Source: CAYYYG01 sp964591375 (GTDB lineage Bacteria; Patescibacteriota; Microgenomatia; UBA1406; GWC2-37-13). From it: a stretch of DNA of 64,000 nucleotides. A program made the position numbers and the translations under genes. Of the stretch, positions 1 through 8,905 are shown one piece after another; position 1 is the first letter of the stretch; every line of letters begins with the position of its first letter. The notes under the pieces are model-generated. The model was not told where the DNA came from. It searched no databases and worked only from the letters and a program-made list of their open reading frames with translations. The stretch lies in contig CAZQAU010000001.1 of assembly GCA_964591375.1 (NCBI GenBank), forward strand, positions 62,001-126,000. Direction: 5' to 3'.

Positions 1-2
1 TT

Positions 3-287
3 TGTGACATTCATTTTCAAAAATATGCCTACGTTGTAACAAACGGATATTCAGTCCCTATTACTCTAAAGGTGAATATCACATGTGATTCATACCAAAA
101 TGAAGATACAATTGAAGCAGCGGCTTTAATGTATTACTTTGGGGACATATCGCCTGCATATGGAAAAATCCAAGACAAATTGTGTAGACTAATGTTGTAT
201 ACAGATAATGAACCATTTGATTCAACAACATATGTCTATCAAACAATAGAAAATTTGTGTGACTATATTCCAATATTACAGAGATAA
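3..287 (+). CDS. Partial secreted/ectodomain protein, paralogue of the next gene (5' end missing)
   Basis: The reading frame is open from the left edge (first full codon at position 3) to a TAA at 285-287, so the start lies outside the window; a GTG at 72 is unlikely to be the true start. The translated 94 residues resemble the ectodomain of the protein at 441-1244. Both have NGY(S/T)VP followed by a short stretch and a cysteine, and both have YT..EPF.....VYQ....LC or VYQ....TC spacing near the end. Unlike that neighbour, this copy stops right after the last shared cysteine and has no membrane segment, so it would be a secreted or lumenal form, or a truncated duplicate. Function is unknown; a virion surface role is inferred from the neighbours. 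Confidence 0.6.
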   Translation, partial: CDIHFQKYAYVVTNGYSVPITLKVNITCDSYQNEDTIEAAALMYYFGDISPAYGKIQDKLCRLMLYTDNEPFDSTTYVYQTIENLCDYIPILQR

Positions 288-390
288 AACATTGGTTCAT
301 ATTTTTTAAAATAGTGTGTTCAAATTAAACATTTTTTTGTTTGTTCAAATTAGTATAATGTAACAAATGTAAATTATAGTAACGTTAACA

Positions 391-398
391 TATAAAAA
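391..398 (+). promoter_or_regulatory. TATA-box-like element upstream of the 441-1244 gene
   Basis: TATAAAAA lies about 50 bp upstream of the ATG at 441, in an AT-rich leader. It is the clearest TATA-like element in this part of the window. Promoter function is inferred from its position only. Confidence 0.35.
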
Positions 399-440
399 AA
401 GCTTGTTGTTGTGTTGTGTTATATAGTACGATCGTCATTC

Positions 441-1244
441 ATGAAATTTTTCCTATTTTTGTTATGCATTGCTGCAGTGCATGCAATATCGCAGCAACAA
501 ATGAATTCCACAACTGGATTTAGCACATTGTCATGCAATGTTGCGACAAATTCATATCTTTTTACCATAGTGAATGGATATACAGTTCCAAATAATTTGA
601 TTGTTTTGCTCGAGTGCACAAATGTTGCAGCCAACTCTGTTTCATATACGGTTCCAGCTATCGGGACAGTTTCAGGAAGCATTTCGCCAATCACTGGAAC
701 AGTTCAGAATCATTTTTGTGCCATATCCGTCTATACTCCAAGCGAACCGTTCACAAATAATACTGTAGTATACCAGTCAGTAGATAGTACTTGTGGAGGT
801 GTCACAGTACCGAGCTCTGTTCAAGCAGATTGTGATTATTGGAACATACCATGTCAATTTGATACGGGGCAATGGTACTATAACTTGCCGTGTTTATTAT
901 TATTGTATCTTTTGATGATTATCGTGGTATTGGTTATCGTAGCCGTATTTGTTTTAATATTATGGAGTGAAAATAATGCAATCAATCAAGCAAGGAAAGA
1001 CCAAGTGAATGGAGCTAAAGCAAACCCAGAATTGATGAAATCGTACTTGGATCATCACAGAGGACAACCAACAGTATATTCCTCCTTAAGAACAGGATCG
1101 AATGCATCTATGGTCTTTATGAAAAAAGAACCTCATATATTCACAAGAGCATTTGGAGGCTTGTGGTTTGGCAGAAAGAAAAGCCAAAATGACGATGACG
1201 AAGATGACGATTTTGAAGAGGGAGTGGAATTAGAGAATTATTAA
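441..1244 (+). CDS. Small type I membrane glycoprotein, unknown function
   Basis: 267 residues from the ATG at 441; the frame also extends upstream to a GTG at 411, but the ATG gives a clean signal peptide (MKFFLFLLCIAAVHA). After it comes an ectodomain of about 130 residues with six cysteines and N-glycosylation sequons, then a strong membrane segment around residues 149-175, and a cytosolic tail of about 90 residues. The tail ends in a run of Asp/Glu. The ectodomain is paralogous to the partial gene at 3-287. The layout suits a viral envelope protein with a tail that contacts inner virion proteins. No known family is recognised. Confidence 0.7.
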   Translation: MKFFLFLLCIAAVHAISQQQMNSTTGFSTLSCNVATNSYLFTIVNGYTVPNNLIVLLECTNVAANSVSYTVPAIGTVSGSISPITGTVQNHFCAISVYTPSEPFTNNTVVYQSVDSTCGGVTVPSSVQADCDYWNIPCQFDTGQWYYNLPCLLLLYLLMIIVVLVIVAVFVLILWSENNAINQARKDQVNGAKANPELMKSYLDHHRGQPTVYSSLRTGSNASMVFMKKEPHIFTRAFGGLWFGRKKSQNDDDEDDDFEEGVELENY

Positions 1245-1283
1245 AAATTTGTATTATTTACTTTGAAAATATAAAAATGTGTT

Positions 1284-3536
1284 TCATTTCACTTTCGCAT
1301 TCTTTTTCCTACATTTGCCACAAATACAACACATAGTAGTGACTGCAACAACTATTAGTACAAACAATCCTATAGATAAAGGAATCCAAAGACAAGGATC
1401 TTGTAATAATGTGCCTTGAGATTTGCGACAGGCAAAATCGCAAGCACTGCAACTAGTAGAGTTATTAGTAGTTGTTTGATTTGCATTTATAATGTCCACA
1501 CGATTTGTATTGGGATCAAGTGTCAAATAACAGGGGAACACCTGACTGTAATATGTAGGATTGTTTAATTTGGATGTATCCATGGATCGCACGGCAGTAA
1601 AAATACATACTGGAGCAACAGTCGTTTCGTTTGAAAATGTAAAGGTAAAAGGAGCAGATGTAATAGTTATACCATATTGCAAATTGATAGAGTTTTCAGC
1701 GGTTTCAATTGTGGCAGCATATACCACAGGTTTGTTTGTTGTAGGATCAATTAGAGTGTAGTTGCATTGCAAAGTCAAATCCACATTAATAGCATTGTTT
1801 GGTACTGTATTTATCAGATAAGCAATAGCTGTTCCGTTGCCTGCAGTGATATTTGCAATGCATGCACTCTGTGATGTAATATCAACCAATCCATTTGTTG
1901 AAATATCTATCAATGCAGAATCCAAAATGTCCAAAAATAATTCAAGAGTGGGCTGTTGTGTGGTAAGTACTGTTCCAATATCAAAATAAATTTCTTTTCC
2001 TTCATTGGGCCACCAATTTGGCATATCAATTCTGTAATTTGGCATTAAATATGGAGAAGGGGCTCCTGCAGCCTGTACAGCAGCAGTATAATCACCTCCG
2101 TTATTTATAACCGCAGTATTATAATTGTCTGCATAAGTATTAACACTGTTTGCCATTTGGCAAGGACTTGGCACCAATGGCACAATAGGATTGACTGTGG
2201 TCATTTGCCATCCAGGCACACCCGTATATGCGCTCCACCATGAAGGCGGCTCATAAGTTGGATTTTGGGTTTTGTAGTTATTTAATATATTCTTTTGGCC
2301 TTGTGCATAGCCAATGATTCCTGTCTGAGCAAATAGTTGGGCCATTGTATTATTCAAATAAAACATAGACACTTTTTTTGCCATGCTGTTTTGAGTTGGT
2401 ACTTTTCCTGCGCCCAAATCGGCTCCTCCTGCATTATAGGATGGGACTCTAAAGCGTCCATTTTTGATAACAAATGTTTTGCCATCAAAAGGAACATTGA
2501 CATCGGATCCCAGTGTGACATATGGATTATATGCACCCATTTCATTTGTCAAGTTCCCATAGTCACATAATATCACTAACCCATCTATAGTGGGAACATT
2601 GCTTTGAGCATCAGAATATACCTTGTTTACATATAATCGAAGCAAATTGCCTTTGATAGGATAGTTTGGATTGTCAGATGTTCCTACAAACGTATCCAAT
2701 ACTGTAGCGTCTGATGCTTCAATAAATGCTTCAATAGCTTCTTGTGATGAGCCATAATTATTCATGGCAACATATATATCAGTTACCAACTGAGGTCCGG
2801 TTACAGTATATACACTGCAAACAGGATCCACTGCCCATCTTCTATGTTGAGACGCAGGATCTAAGTTGCACGTGCTACAACAAATGCTTGTGCATTCTTT
2901 GTTTAAAGTAGCGGAATATCCGTTATTTGGATCTGTATTAGGACCACAATTTGCTGAAATAGATAAAGGATCCGTAATACTATTACATGGCCCCAAATCA
3001 GTTGGATCATCCGCAGTGCATTGGCATGCTGCTAATGCATTGCAATTTGGGCTTACAATAGGAGTATTAGAGTCCACTGGGAAAAAACTGTATGGGACAT
3101 TGCCTTTGAAATTCAAACCATATTTAACATATACTCTTGTTGAAATGATTCCTATGTCTAATTGAGGTGTTATAGTGTTACAAGGTGAAATTGTACAATC
3201 AGTAGAATCAGGCGATAAAAAGCACGGATTTGATTGTGTTCCTATGGTATTAATACTCAACAATAATTCATTGTATGATATATTCGGAGATGCTGCGGGC
3301 ATTCTCAAAGCCGTTCTTAAATATTCTGTATAACCAGACTCGACAGAACAATTTAATTGATAATTTGTTGCAAATTCTGCATCAGGACAAGCCTTGAACG
3401 CATCGGTATATAAAAAGGTTTGGGTATTTGATGTTTCCTTGACGTAGCTTTCACACACTTCTTGCACGTTATTGTTCACGAATTGTCCATATGTTATTAA
3501 CAGAACAAAAAGAACTAAAAATATAATTTTGATCAT
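1284..3536 (-). CDS. HAP2/GCS1-like (fusexin-type) envelope glycoprotein, paralogue 1
   Basis: 750 residues. The frame opens at a GTG (3566), but the ATG at 3536 starts a textbook signal peptide (MIKIIFLVLFVLLITYGQ). It has a Cys-rich ectodomain with many N-x-S/T sites, one membrane segment near residues 712-735 and a short basic tail. It shares a motif series with four other proteins here. This includes an aromatic P-Y-S-F after a beta-like strand, a C-S-V-Y segment, and G-L-V-I-L-C near residue 317. Then come an aromatic FYL segment near 390, a conserved PC(Q)-type cysteine, and a C-terminal beta-rich region with widely spaced cysteines. That order resembles HAP2/GCS1 class II fusogens. It is the most diverged of the five: the G..C following the aromatic segment is weak. 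The assignment is from pattern reading, not a search. Confidence 0.6.
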   Translation of the reverse strand: MIKIIFLVLFVLLITYGQFVNNNVQEVCESYVKETSNTQTFLYTDAFKACPDAEFATNYQLNCSVESGYTEYLRTALRMPAASPNISYNELLLSINTIGTQSNPCFLSPDSTDCTISPCNTITPQLDIGIISTRVYVKYGLNFKGNVPYSFFPVDSNTPIVSPNCNALAACQCTADDPTDLGPCNSITDPLSISANCGPNTDPNNGYSATLNKECTSICCSTCNLDPASQHRRWAVDPVCSVYTVTGPQLVTDIYVAMNNYGSSQEAIEAFIEASDATVLDTFVGTSDNPNYPIKGNLLRLYVNKVYSDAQSNVPTIDGLVILCDYGNLTNEMGAYNPYVTLGSDVNVPFDGKTFVIKNGRFRVPSYNAGGADLGAGKVPTQNSMAKKVSMFYLNNTMAQLFAQTGIIGYAQGQKNILNNYKTQNPTYEPPSWWSAYTGVPGWQMTTVNPIVPLVPSPCQMANSVNTYADNYNTAVINNGGDYTAAVQAAGAPSPYLMPNYRIDMPNWWPNEGKEIYFDIGTVLTTQQPTLELFLDILDSALIDISTNGLVDITSQSACIANITAGNGTAIAYLINTVPNNAINVDLTLQCNYTLIDPTTNKPVVYAATIETAENSINLQYGITITSAPFTFTFSNETTVAPVCIFTAVRSMDTSKLNNPTYYSQVFPCYLTLDPNTNRVDIINANQTTTNNSTSCSACDFACRKSQGTLLQDPCLWIPLSIGLFVLIVVAVTTMCCICGKCRKKNAKVK

Positions 3537-3652
3537 TTCATCAAAAAATGAATTTTTTGTCGTCACCTGTTCTGTTTATATTATTACGATTATATATTAA
3601 TGATTGAATCATTTTTATAATTACTAATACAATTATTTAAAAACTTTTTCAA

Positions 3653-3814
3653 ATGGGCAAAGCGTTTAATCGATGTGTGAATGGACACGGCCGGGTTGTG
3701 ACTATTTCCAATGGAAATAAATATTTCCATATTTGCTATCTCAAGGGAAAGGGGATTCGTGGAGAAATACATACCAAAAAGAAAACAGTTGTCAGAAAAA
3801 GAAGCAGAAAATAA
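3653..3814 (+). CDS. Small very basic 53-residue protein
   Basis: ATG at 3653, TAA at 3812-3814, in the gap between two minus-strand glycoprotein genes. It has a single small folded-looking part (CVNGHGRVVTI, then KYFHICYLKGKGIRG) and ends in the basic run TKKKTVVRKRSRK. Composition is not that of random AT-rich intergenic DNA: Gly, Arg and Lys are frequent and codons vary, and an AT-rich leader precedes it. The basic tail would suit nucleic-acid binding or nuclear targeting. No family is named with confidence. It could still be a chance frame. Confidence 0.5.
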   Translation: MGKAFNRCVNGHGRVVTISNGNKYFHICYLKGKGIRGEIHTKKKTVVRKRSRK

Positions 3815-3841
3815 TTTTAAAAAACAATATGTTTTATTTGT

Positions 3842-6214
3842 TCATTGAATTTGCTGTAGTAAACTTGTTTTTCTCCTTCTTAAATTAACAGCATAATAAC
3901 CATGGCTACTCTTGTTTGGTTGAGCTTCGTTTGTTTTATACAAATCATTGTCTTGATGTTGGATTTCTTTGACTTTTTTCTTTTCAGAGCTATCCATGCA
4001 TGCAAATGCAATTACAAGAATTATCAATACAAAAATGGTCACTATGGATACATATAATATAATACTAAATGGGGTACATCCAGCTTGGAATCCAAAAGCT
4101 GCTCCTAAAGATGGGCAACTATATACCGTTTGATTATATGATACTGCTACTGCAATGGTGCCATTGCCAGGATATGCATCGCAACTAATCACCGGATTTT
4201 GTAGCAATCCCATTTGCACAGTTCCAGTGCTATCCGTTATTGTATAAGTAACGTTTCCAATAAAAATAGGTAATGTATTGTTCTCTAAGAATCCAGAAGT
4301 CGTGTTCAAAGTAAAAGAGTATGATTTTGGTAAAAATCTACAACGATGTCCTTCGATATTTGACAAATCGTTGACTTGTTGAGAATCAGGTAAAGTGGTA
4401 TCCAATATAATAATTGAGGTATTGTATCCGAAAGGTGCACCTACACTTTCTACAGTTACAATAAAATCTCCTGATGTTGAGCCAACATTGCATAACATAA
4501 TACTCAACAATCCAGTTTGTGTTTGCGCATTATAAAAGCAACTGCTCTGTGAAATACTGACAATAGCATTTGGAATGTGTTTGCTGTATTGTACAAGCTG
4601 TTCGCTAACATCAAATGTACTTTGCATTCTAAGCAACGGATAATTTGTACGGCCAGTTGGGAATTTGGAAAGATACAATCCCTTTCCTATTTTAAATATA
4701 TGGTAATTTGGGAAATTAGGACTGTATTTCGGAGGCAAGTACTCTGGTACAGGTGGCGTTGTCGACCCATTATTATATGCAGATTTGTAGTCCTGAGAAA
4801 AATCGTTCAAAATACTAGCAACTTGGCAAGGAGTCTTAACGGTAGAATATGTTGTTCCAGGCACACACAATCCATCTAATGGAGTACCGCCAACTTGCAA
4901 AGATGAACAAGCAGCATTTAAAGCATTTGCCGAATTGTACAAATTGTCTCCCATGCCTCCTGCATTACCATTCTGATCGCATTGTGTTCCGTATTCTCTT
5001 GCATATTTATCTGCACTTATGTAATACCATGATACAGTGGAATTCATTCCATTTGCGGTTGGTACACCTCCCACTACACCTTGCAAAGGATTTTTTGCTC
5101 CCAAGATGAGCTGTTGGAAGGTGGATTCTGATTTGTCTATACCACAAACTACGATATATCCATTTAGGGCTTGTCCAATATCATATGGCACACTTGGGCC
5201 TTCTAAATTGATTGCATTAAGCAAGCCTCTAACAAAATTGCGCCTTCCAGACATACTAACAGTTCGGCCATTGTTTGTTTTTAAAAATATACTGTAGGTA
5301 TCCGTTATATTATCGTTTGATATAATAATTTCTACTGCTGCAGTCAAATACGGAACAGCCGAAATTTTAAAAATACTACAATAAGGCAAAGCAGGGAAGC
5401 TTGCAGCTAAAGTAGGCGCAGGAATTCCATTTGCTGGACAATCTCCACAAACTGCACCTTGGCAATAGTCTTGAGAGTTTACCACTCTTTTCACATAGGA
5501 TGTGTTTGCTATAGAATCAAAATTATTGCCACACAACTGGCCAGATTGAATCATTGGCTGTATGTCAACATCTAAAGGTTTGAATGCACTACATACACTT
5601 GAAATATAATTGGCTGGAGCACCAGCACATGTTCCAGGACCAACTAGTAACAGATTTGGGTCTGTTAATGATGCATTGATACTTGCATCAAATGTTCCAA
5701 AAAAATATGTGTATGGTACAAATGGAAACACCCTTATTAAATTATGTGTGATTTGAGTTGGTATGACTCTTAATGTGATTTTTGTATTGTTTTTGATTAT
5801 ATTACAATCGGTATGTCCTGCACAGCTATTTGCCGAAGAAAGCACTTGGGATTTGCCCGTGACATCAGCTGCAACTGCGGTCCATGGTATTTCGTATACA
5901 ATAACAGATGAGTTTGTAACTGACAGACTTATATTTAAATCAAATCTGGTAAGCACTCCATTTTGATTACATGTTAACATTGTGTTTGCACGATCATTAT
6001 AATTACAAGGATAAAACGATTGAGATGTCAACGATACTTGTCCCATGGTAACTGGTGTTGTAGTTAATAAATGTAATACAATAGCAAGTAATAACACTTT
6101 TGATGGATTACATTTGCATGTAGTAGTCCAGTATGCACAACATACCAAAAATGCGCAACAAAATGGAATCATACAAATCAATATACCGCAAAAAATAGAC
6201 CAAATAAGATCCAT
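3842..6214 (-). CDS. HAP2/GCS1-like (fusexin-type) envelope glycoprotein, paralogue 2
   Basis: 790 residues. The N-terminus has two hydrophobic stretches (residues 3-27 and 40-58); the second, ending VTMGQ, probably acts as signal peptide. The ectodomain begins with FYPC...LTC, like the first cysteine pair of HAP2. It continues with a strand leading to VPYTYFF, a Cys-rich CQGAVCGDC block, and PYCSIFKI, comparable to the HAP2 segment where a cysteine precedes a W/Y-rich strand. Then follow GYIVVC near 352, WYY...YG..C..NG near 394, a C.PG...C block, and a C-terminal beta domain (LLSIMLCNVGSTSGDFIV). One membrane segment lies near 715-740, with a tail of about 50 residues. This is among the clearest HAP2-like members. 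A role in membrane fusion at entry is inferred. Confidence 0.68.
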   Translation of the reverse strand: MDLIWSIFCGILICMIPFCCAFLVCCAYWTTTCKCNPSKVLLLAIVLHLLTTTPVTMGQVSLTSQSFYPCNYNDRANTMLTCNQNGVLTRFDLNISLSVTNSSVIVYEIPWTAVAADVTGKSQVLSSANSCAGHTDCNIIKNNTKITLRVIPTQITHNLIRVFPFVPYTYFFGTFDASINASLTDPNLLLVGPGTCAGAPANYISSVCSAFKPLDVDIQPMIQSGQLCGNNFDSIANTSYVKRVVNSQDYCQGAVCGDCPANGIPAPTLAASFPALPYCSIFKISAVPYLTAAVEIIISNDNITDTYSIFLKTNNGRTVSMSGRRNFVRGLLNAINLEGPSVPYDIGQALNGYIVVCGIDKSESTFQQLILGAKNPLQGVVGGVPTANGMNSTVSWYYISADKYAREYGTQCDQNGNAGGMGDNLYNSANALNAACSSLQVGGTPLDGLCVPGTTYSTVKTPCQVASILNDFSQDYKSAYNNGSTTPPVPEYLPPKYSPNFPNYHIFKIGKGLYLSKFPTGRTNYPLLRMQSTFDVSEQLVQYSKHIPNAIVSISQSSCFYNAQTQTGLLSIMLCNVGSTSGDFIVTVESVGAPFGYNTSIIILDTTLPDSQQVNDLSNIEGHRCRFLPKSYSFTLNTTSGFLENNTLPIFIGNVTYTITDSTGTVQMGLLQNPVISCDAYPGNGTIAVAVSYNQTVYSCPSLGAAFGFQAGCTPFSIILYVSIVTIFVLIILVIAFACMDSSEKKKVKEIQHQDNDLYKTNEAQPNKSSHGYYAVNLRRRKTSLLQQIQ

Positions 6215-6346
6215 TTTTTGTATTTCTTTTTATCAAATAATCAATGACAAAAAAACTGCCTGTTCCTTTTTTATTTTTTTATCTAAACATTAAACATAAT
6301 GTACATTATAAATTTAGCATACGCTTTTTTGTGATAAAATATTGAT

Positions 6347-7654
6347 TTATGGAGTTACTCCAGTAATCAGTCCGTAGTCCTGAGTTTGTATAAGATTGTA
6401 CCAAAAAGGCTCCTGCCATTTATTCAATGCACAATCTTGGCCATTGAATGCCTCTCCACAATAAAATGGATCAACAAAAGAATTCCTTCTGCCACTGGAT
6501 CTAGTGTGATTTAAACAGCAATCCAATTCTGGAGGACAACATCCCATTGGAATTGTAAACGTTACAAATTCTGGCAAACCGGATATGGGATTGGGTCTGG
6601 TTGTTTTAAACGTTTTCTCACAGCATCTTGTTCCAGGAGGACATATCATTTTTCCACAACAGGTCTCGCCTGCTCCTGTGTTTGCACATCCTCCAAAACT
6701 AAATAGATTTTGACCAAATACCCCATGGCAAAGTTCATATCCAGCAGGACAGCATCCTACAACCCGTGATTGATTCATAAGTTCAGTCTGGGTTATAAGA
6801 CTTGTTTCATTATAATAATTCCATTCAGTAACTGCTTGTACGTATGCACATTGTGATGGATCAGGGCACTTGATAGTATAATTTGCGCAAAGCCATGTGT
6901 TTGTTTGTGATATATCTTGAGAACAAGGTACAGGAAAATCAAATACAAATGCATTCGGATCTGTTGGGACAAATCCAATATAATATGCATATTCTACATA
7001 TGGACAATAATCAAATGTGCTTGAATATGCCAACTGACATCCCTGTGGGGCATTTGTTGTCACATTTATTTCGCAAAATGTGGATTGATCATTAATATTC
7101 GCCATTGGAGGCAATGGACAGCATTGAAAAGTGCCAACAGTATTTTGATTGTATACTGCTGGTAAAGGAGTGGGAGAGCCAGTGGGAACCGCTTGTCTTG
7201 AAACAACTTGTGGTATGCCTTTGCAACATCCCCATCCTGTAGGACAAATGGAATTACCGCAGCATTGATTTATACTATCAGCACATCCTATTTTAACCCC
7301 GATAGGATCATAACAACATACTTGTCCTACTGGACAACAGCCTTGAATCCTGGAATTTTTGTCAGATATGCAACCAAAGGAATTTGGCTGACAACAACCC
7401 ATAATACGAAAATTTGCTATAAATCCCGCAGGACTATATGTATTAGGGTCAGCTACTAAAGTATTTGCAACTGGTAACAGCACATAGTCTGTGTTAGGAG
7501 GACATGTCCAAAAAGAATCTAATCCAGCAACTAAAGATGCACTTAAAGAAACCGCCAATGGTTTTGCCAAATTAATTGGATATTGTGGCCCAGGATTACT
7601 TGCAGTCACTATCACCGCCAATACAATTACAATTGCCAAATATTCTTTCTTCAT
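6347..7654 (-). CDS. Secreted Cys-rich protein with granulin-like modules
   Basis: 435 residues with a signal peptide (MKKEYLAIVIVLAVIVTA) and no later membrane segment, so probably secreted or lumenal. Two stretches (about 85-145 and 300-385) are full of paired cysteines in the order GCCP-VGQVCCYD-GC-CCG-ICP-GCC. This resembles the CC-spaced pattern of granulin/epithelin modules, although spacing is not canonical. A middle part of about 130 residues has fewer cysteines and several N-glycosylation sites. It sits between two fusexin-like genes and shares their strand. Granulins are secreted growth-factor-like peptides in eukaryotes; whether this copies such a signal or is a disulfide-braced virion surface protein cannot be told from sequence. 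Confidence 0.5.
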   Translation of the reverse strand: MKKEYLAIVIVLAVIVTASNPGPQYPINLAKPLAVSLSASLVAGLDSFWTCPPNTDYVLLPVANTLVADPNTYSPAGFIANFRIMGCCQPNSFGCISDKNSRIQGCCPVGQVCCYDPIGVKIGCADSINQCCGNSICPTGWGCCKGIPQVVSRQAVPTGSPTPLPAVYNQNTVGTFQCCPLPPMANINDQSTFCEINVTTNAPQGCQLAYSSTFDYCPYVEYAYYIGFVPTDPNAFVFDFPVPCSQDISQTNTWLCANYTIKCPDPSQCAYVQAVTEWNYYNETSLITQTELMNQSRVVGCCPAGYELCHGVFGQNLFSFGGCANTGAGETCCGKMICPPGTRCCEKTFKTTRPNPISGLPEFVTFTIPMGCCPPELDCCLNHTRSSGRRNSFVDPFYCGEAFNGQDCALNKWQEPFWYNLIQTQDYGLITGVTP

Positions 7655-7766
7655 TTTCGTCAGAATTGATTTTTGACCGCCTTTGTTTTATTTGTATTTG
7701 ACAAAAATTATGAATACATATTTTCATAAAAGCCGTTTTTTATTTTTTGCATTTGACTATTTTAGA

Positions 7767-8276
7767 ATGAAAAAATCAGGCTCATATGACCCAAGAATAA
7801 GACCCATTTTATCACTTGAAAACTTAAACAAATCGGACGTTCCTGATACTCCTAAGAATTCACCCATTGGAAATGAAACAGCGAAACGCATAGCATTAAA
7901 TAAGGAATGTGATTTGCCAAATACTATGTCCAAGAAACCTAGAACTGAACCAGAAACGGAAAGCTTTTACCGATACGAAAGTATAGATGATTATGAAATA
8001 GCTAGGCAGGACATATTACAAAAACTTGATAATGAAACCTTTGAAGAAAAACGCAAGATTACGATTGAAAAACTTGATGAAATTAAGCAATTAATTGAAC
8101 TGGCGGCTAAGGAAATGGAAACAATACAATACGATTTGGCCACATATAACAAAAAAGACGATACTTTATTGAAAACAATCAACAAAGACCAGGATATGAT
8201 GATGTATTTGACATGTGTTGCACAACGCATTTGTGAAGTACAGAGAGATGTTAAAAAAGCTGTAAAGAAAAAATGA
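7767..8276 (+). CDS. Coiled-coil protein, unknown function
   Basis: 169 residues from the ATG at 7767. The same frame has another ATG at 7710 that would add a hydrophobic/aromatic leader (FLFFAFDYF); I prefer 7767 because it gives a uniformly polar protein like the rest, but the longer form would carry a possible anchor. The N-terminal half is polar with Pro and Asn. The C-terminal half (about 80-169) is a charged heptad-type helix (EEKRKITIEKLDEIKQLIEL) ending in Lys residues. It is convergent with the gene at 8325-8789 and shares with it a palindromic 3' signal. No family recognised. Confidence 0.6.
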   Translation: MKKSGSYDPRIRPILSLENLNKSDVPDTPKNSPIGNETAKRIALNKECDLPNTMSKKPRTEPETESFYRYESIDDYEIARQDILQKLDNETFEEKRKITIEKLDEIKQLIELAAKEMETIQYDLATYNKKDDTLLKTINKDQDMMMYLTCVAQRICEVQRDVKKAVKKK

Positions 8277-8290
8277 CATATAATGTTTGG

Positions 8291-8308
8291 AATAAAACAT
8301 GTTTTATT
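8291..8308. terminator. Palindromic bidirectional 3'-end signal between convergent genes
   Basis: AATAAAACATGTTTTATT is a perfect 18-bp palindrome lying 14 bp after the stop at 8276 and 16 bp before the stop at 8325. It therefore presents AATAAA on both strands and could fold into a hairpin. It is a plausible shared polyadenylation/termination signal for the two convergent genes. Confidence 0.5.
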
Positions 8309-8324
8309 TTTTAAAAAGTATGCA

Positions 8325-8789
8325 TTACAATACATCGTCGTCATCTTTGTGCAATTGTTGTTCGTCTGTAACCGCCGTTTTCTTGTAGCCTTTGCCAAAT
8401 TTAAATGTGTTTTTGCGCCACTTTTCTTTCGCCCAGTCATTGAAAATATCGCATCGCCCGCTTTTGCATGCAGCATAGGTAATTACAATTAAAGCACAAA
8501 ATGATACTATGGACAAAGTGACGACTAATAAAACCCATCCTGGCACATATCCAGAAGGTAAGCTTCCACTGCTTGATGTATCATCGCTCGAACTTGGTGG
8601 AGGCGGTGATAATGTAGTTGTTACTTGGTCATAACTTTCGGTTGTATATTTCTTTTGGCTTTTTTCTGTATTTTCATATAAATCCGTAGTCAATCCAGTG
8701 TACATTCCATGAGTTGTACTATCAGAAGGAGGGGGTGATGCTACACATAAAGCAAACAGAAAAGCACATATTGTAAATGCAATTGCCAT
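8325..8789 (-). CDS. Small type I membrane protein with Ser/Thr/Pro-rich ectodomain
   Basis: 154 residues: signal peptide 1-18 (MAIAFTICAFLFALCVAS), a short ectodomain of about 62 residues rich in Ser, Thr, Pro and Asp (likely O-glycosylated stalk), one membrane segment near 82-108, and a charged cytosolic tail of about 45 residues ending in DDDDVL. It has the build of a small viral envelope stalk protein. It has no recognised domain. Confidence 0.6.
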   Translation of the reverse strand: MAIAFTICAFLFALCVASPPPSDSTTHGMYTGLTTDLYENTEKSQKKYTTESYDQVTTTLSPPPPSSSDDTSSSGSLPSGYVPGWVLLVVTLSIVSFCALIVITYAACKSGRCDIFNDWAKEKWRKNTFKFGKGYKKTAVTDEQQLHKDDDDVL

Positions 8790-8905
8790 ATTGAAACAAA
8801 CGGAATTATTTTTATGTGTTCAAATACAAAAATACAAACATATTTTTCTCACTGATTCCTAAAAAATATATGCGGCAAATATATACATTTGGATTTTTTA
8901 AATTA

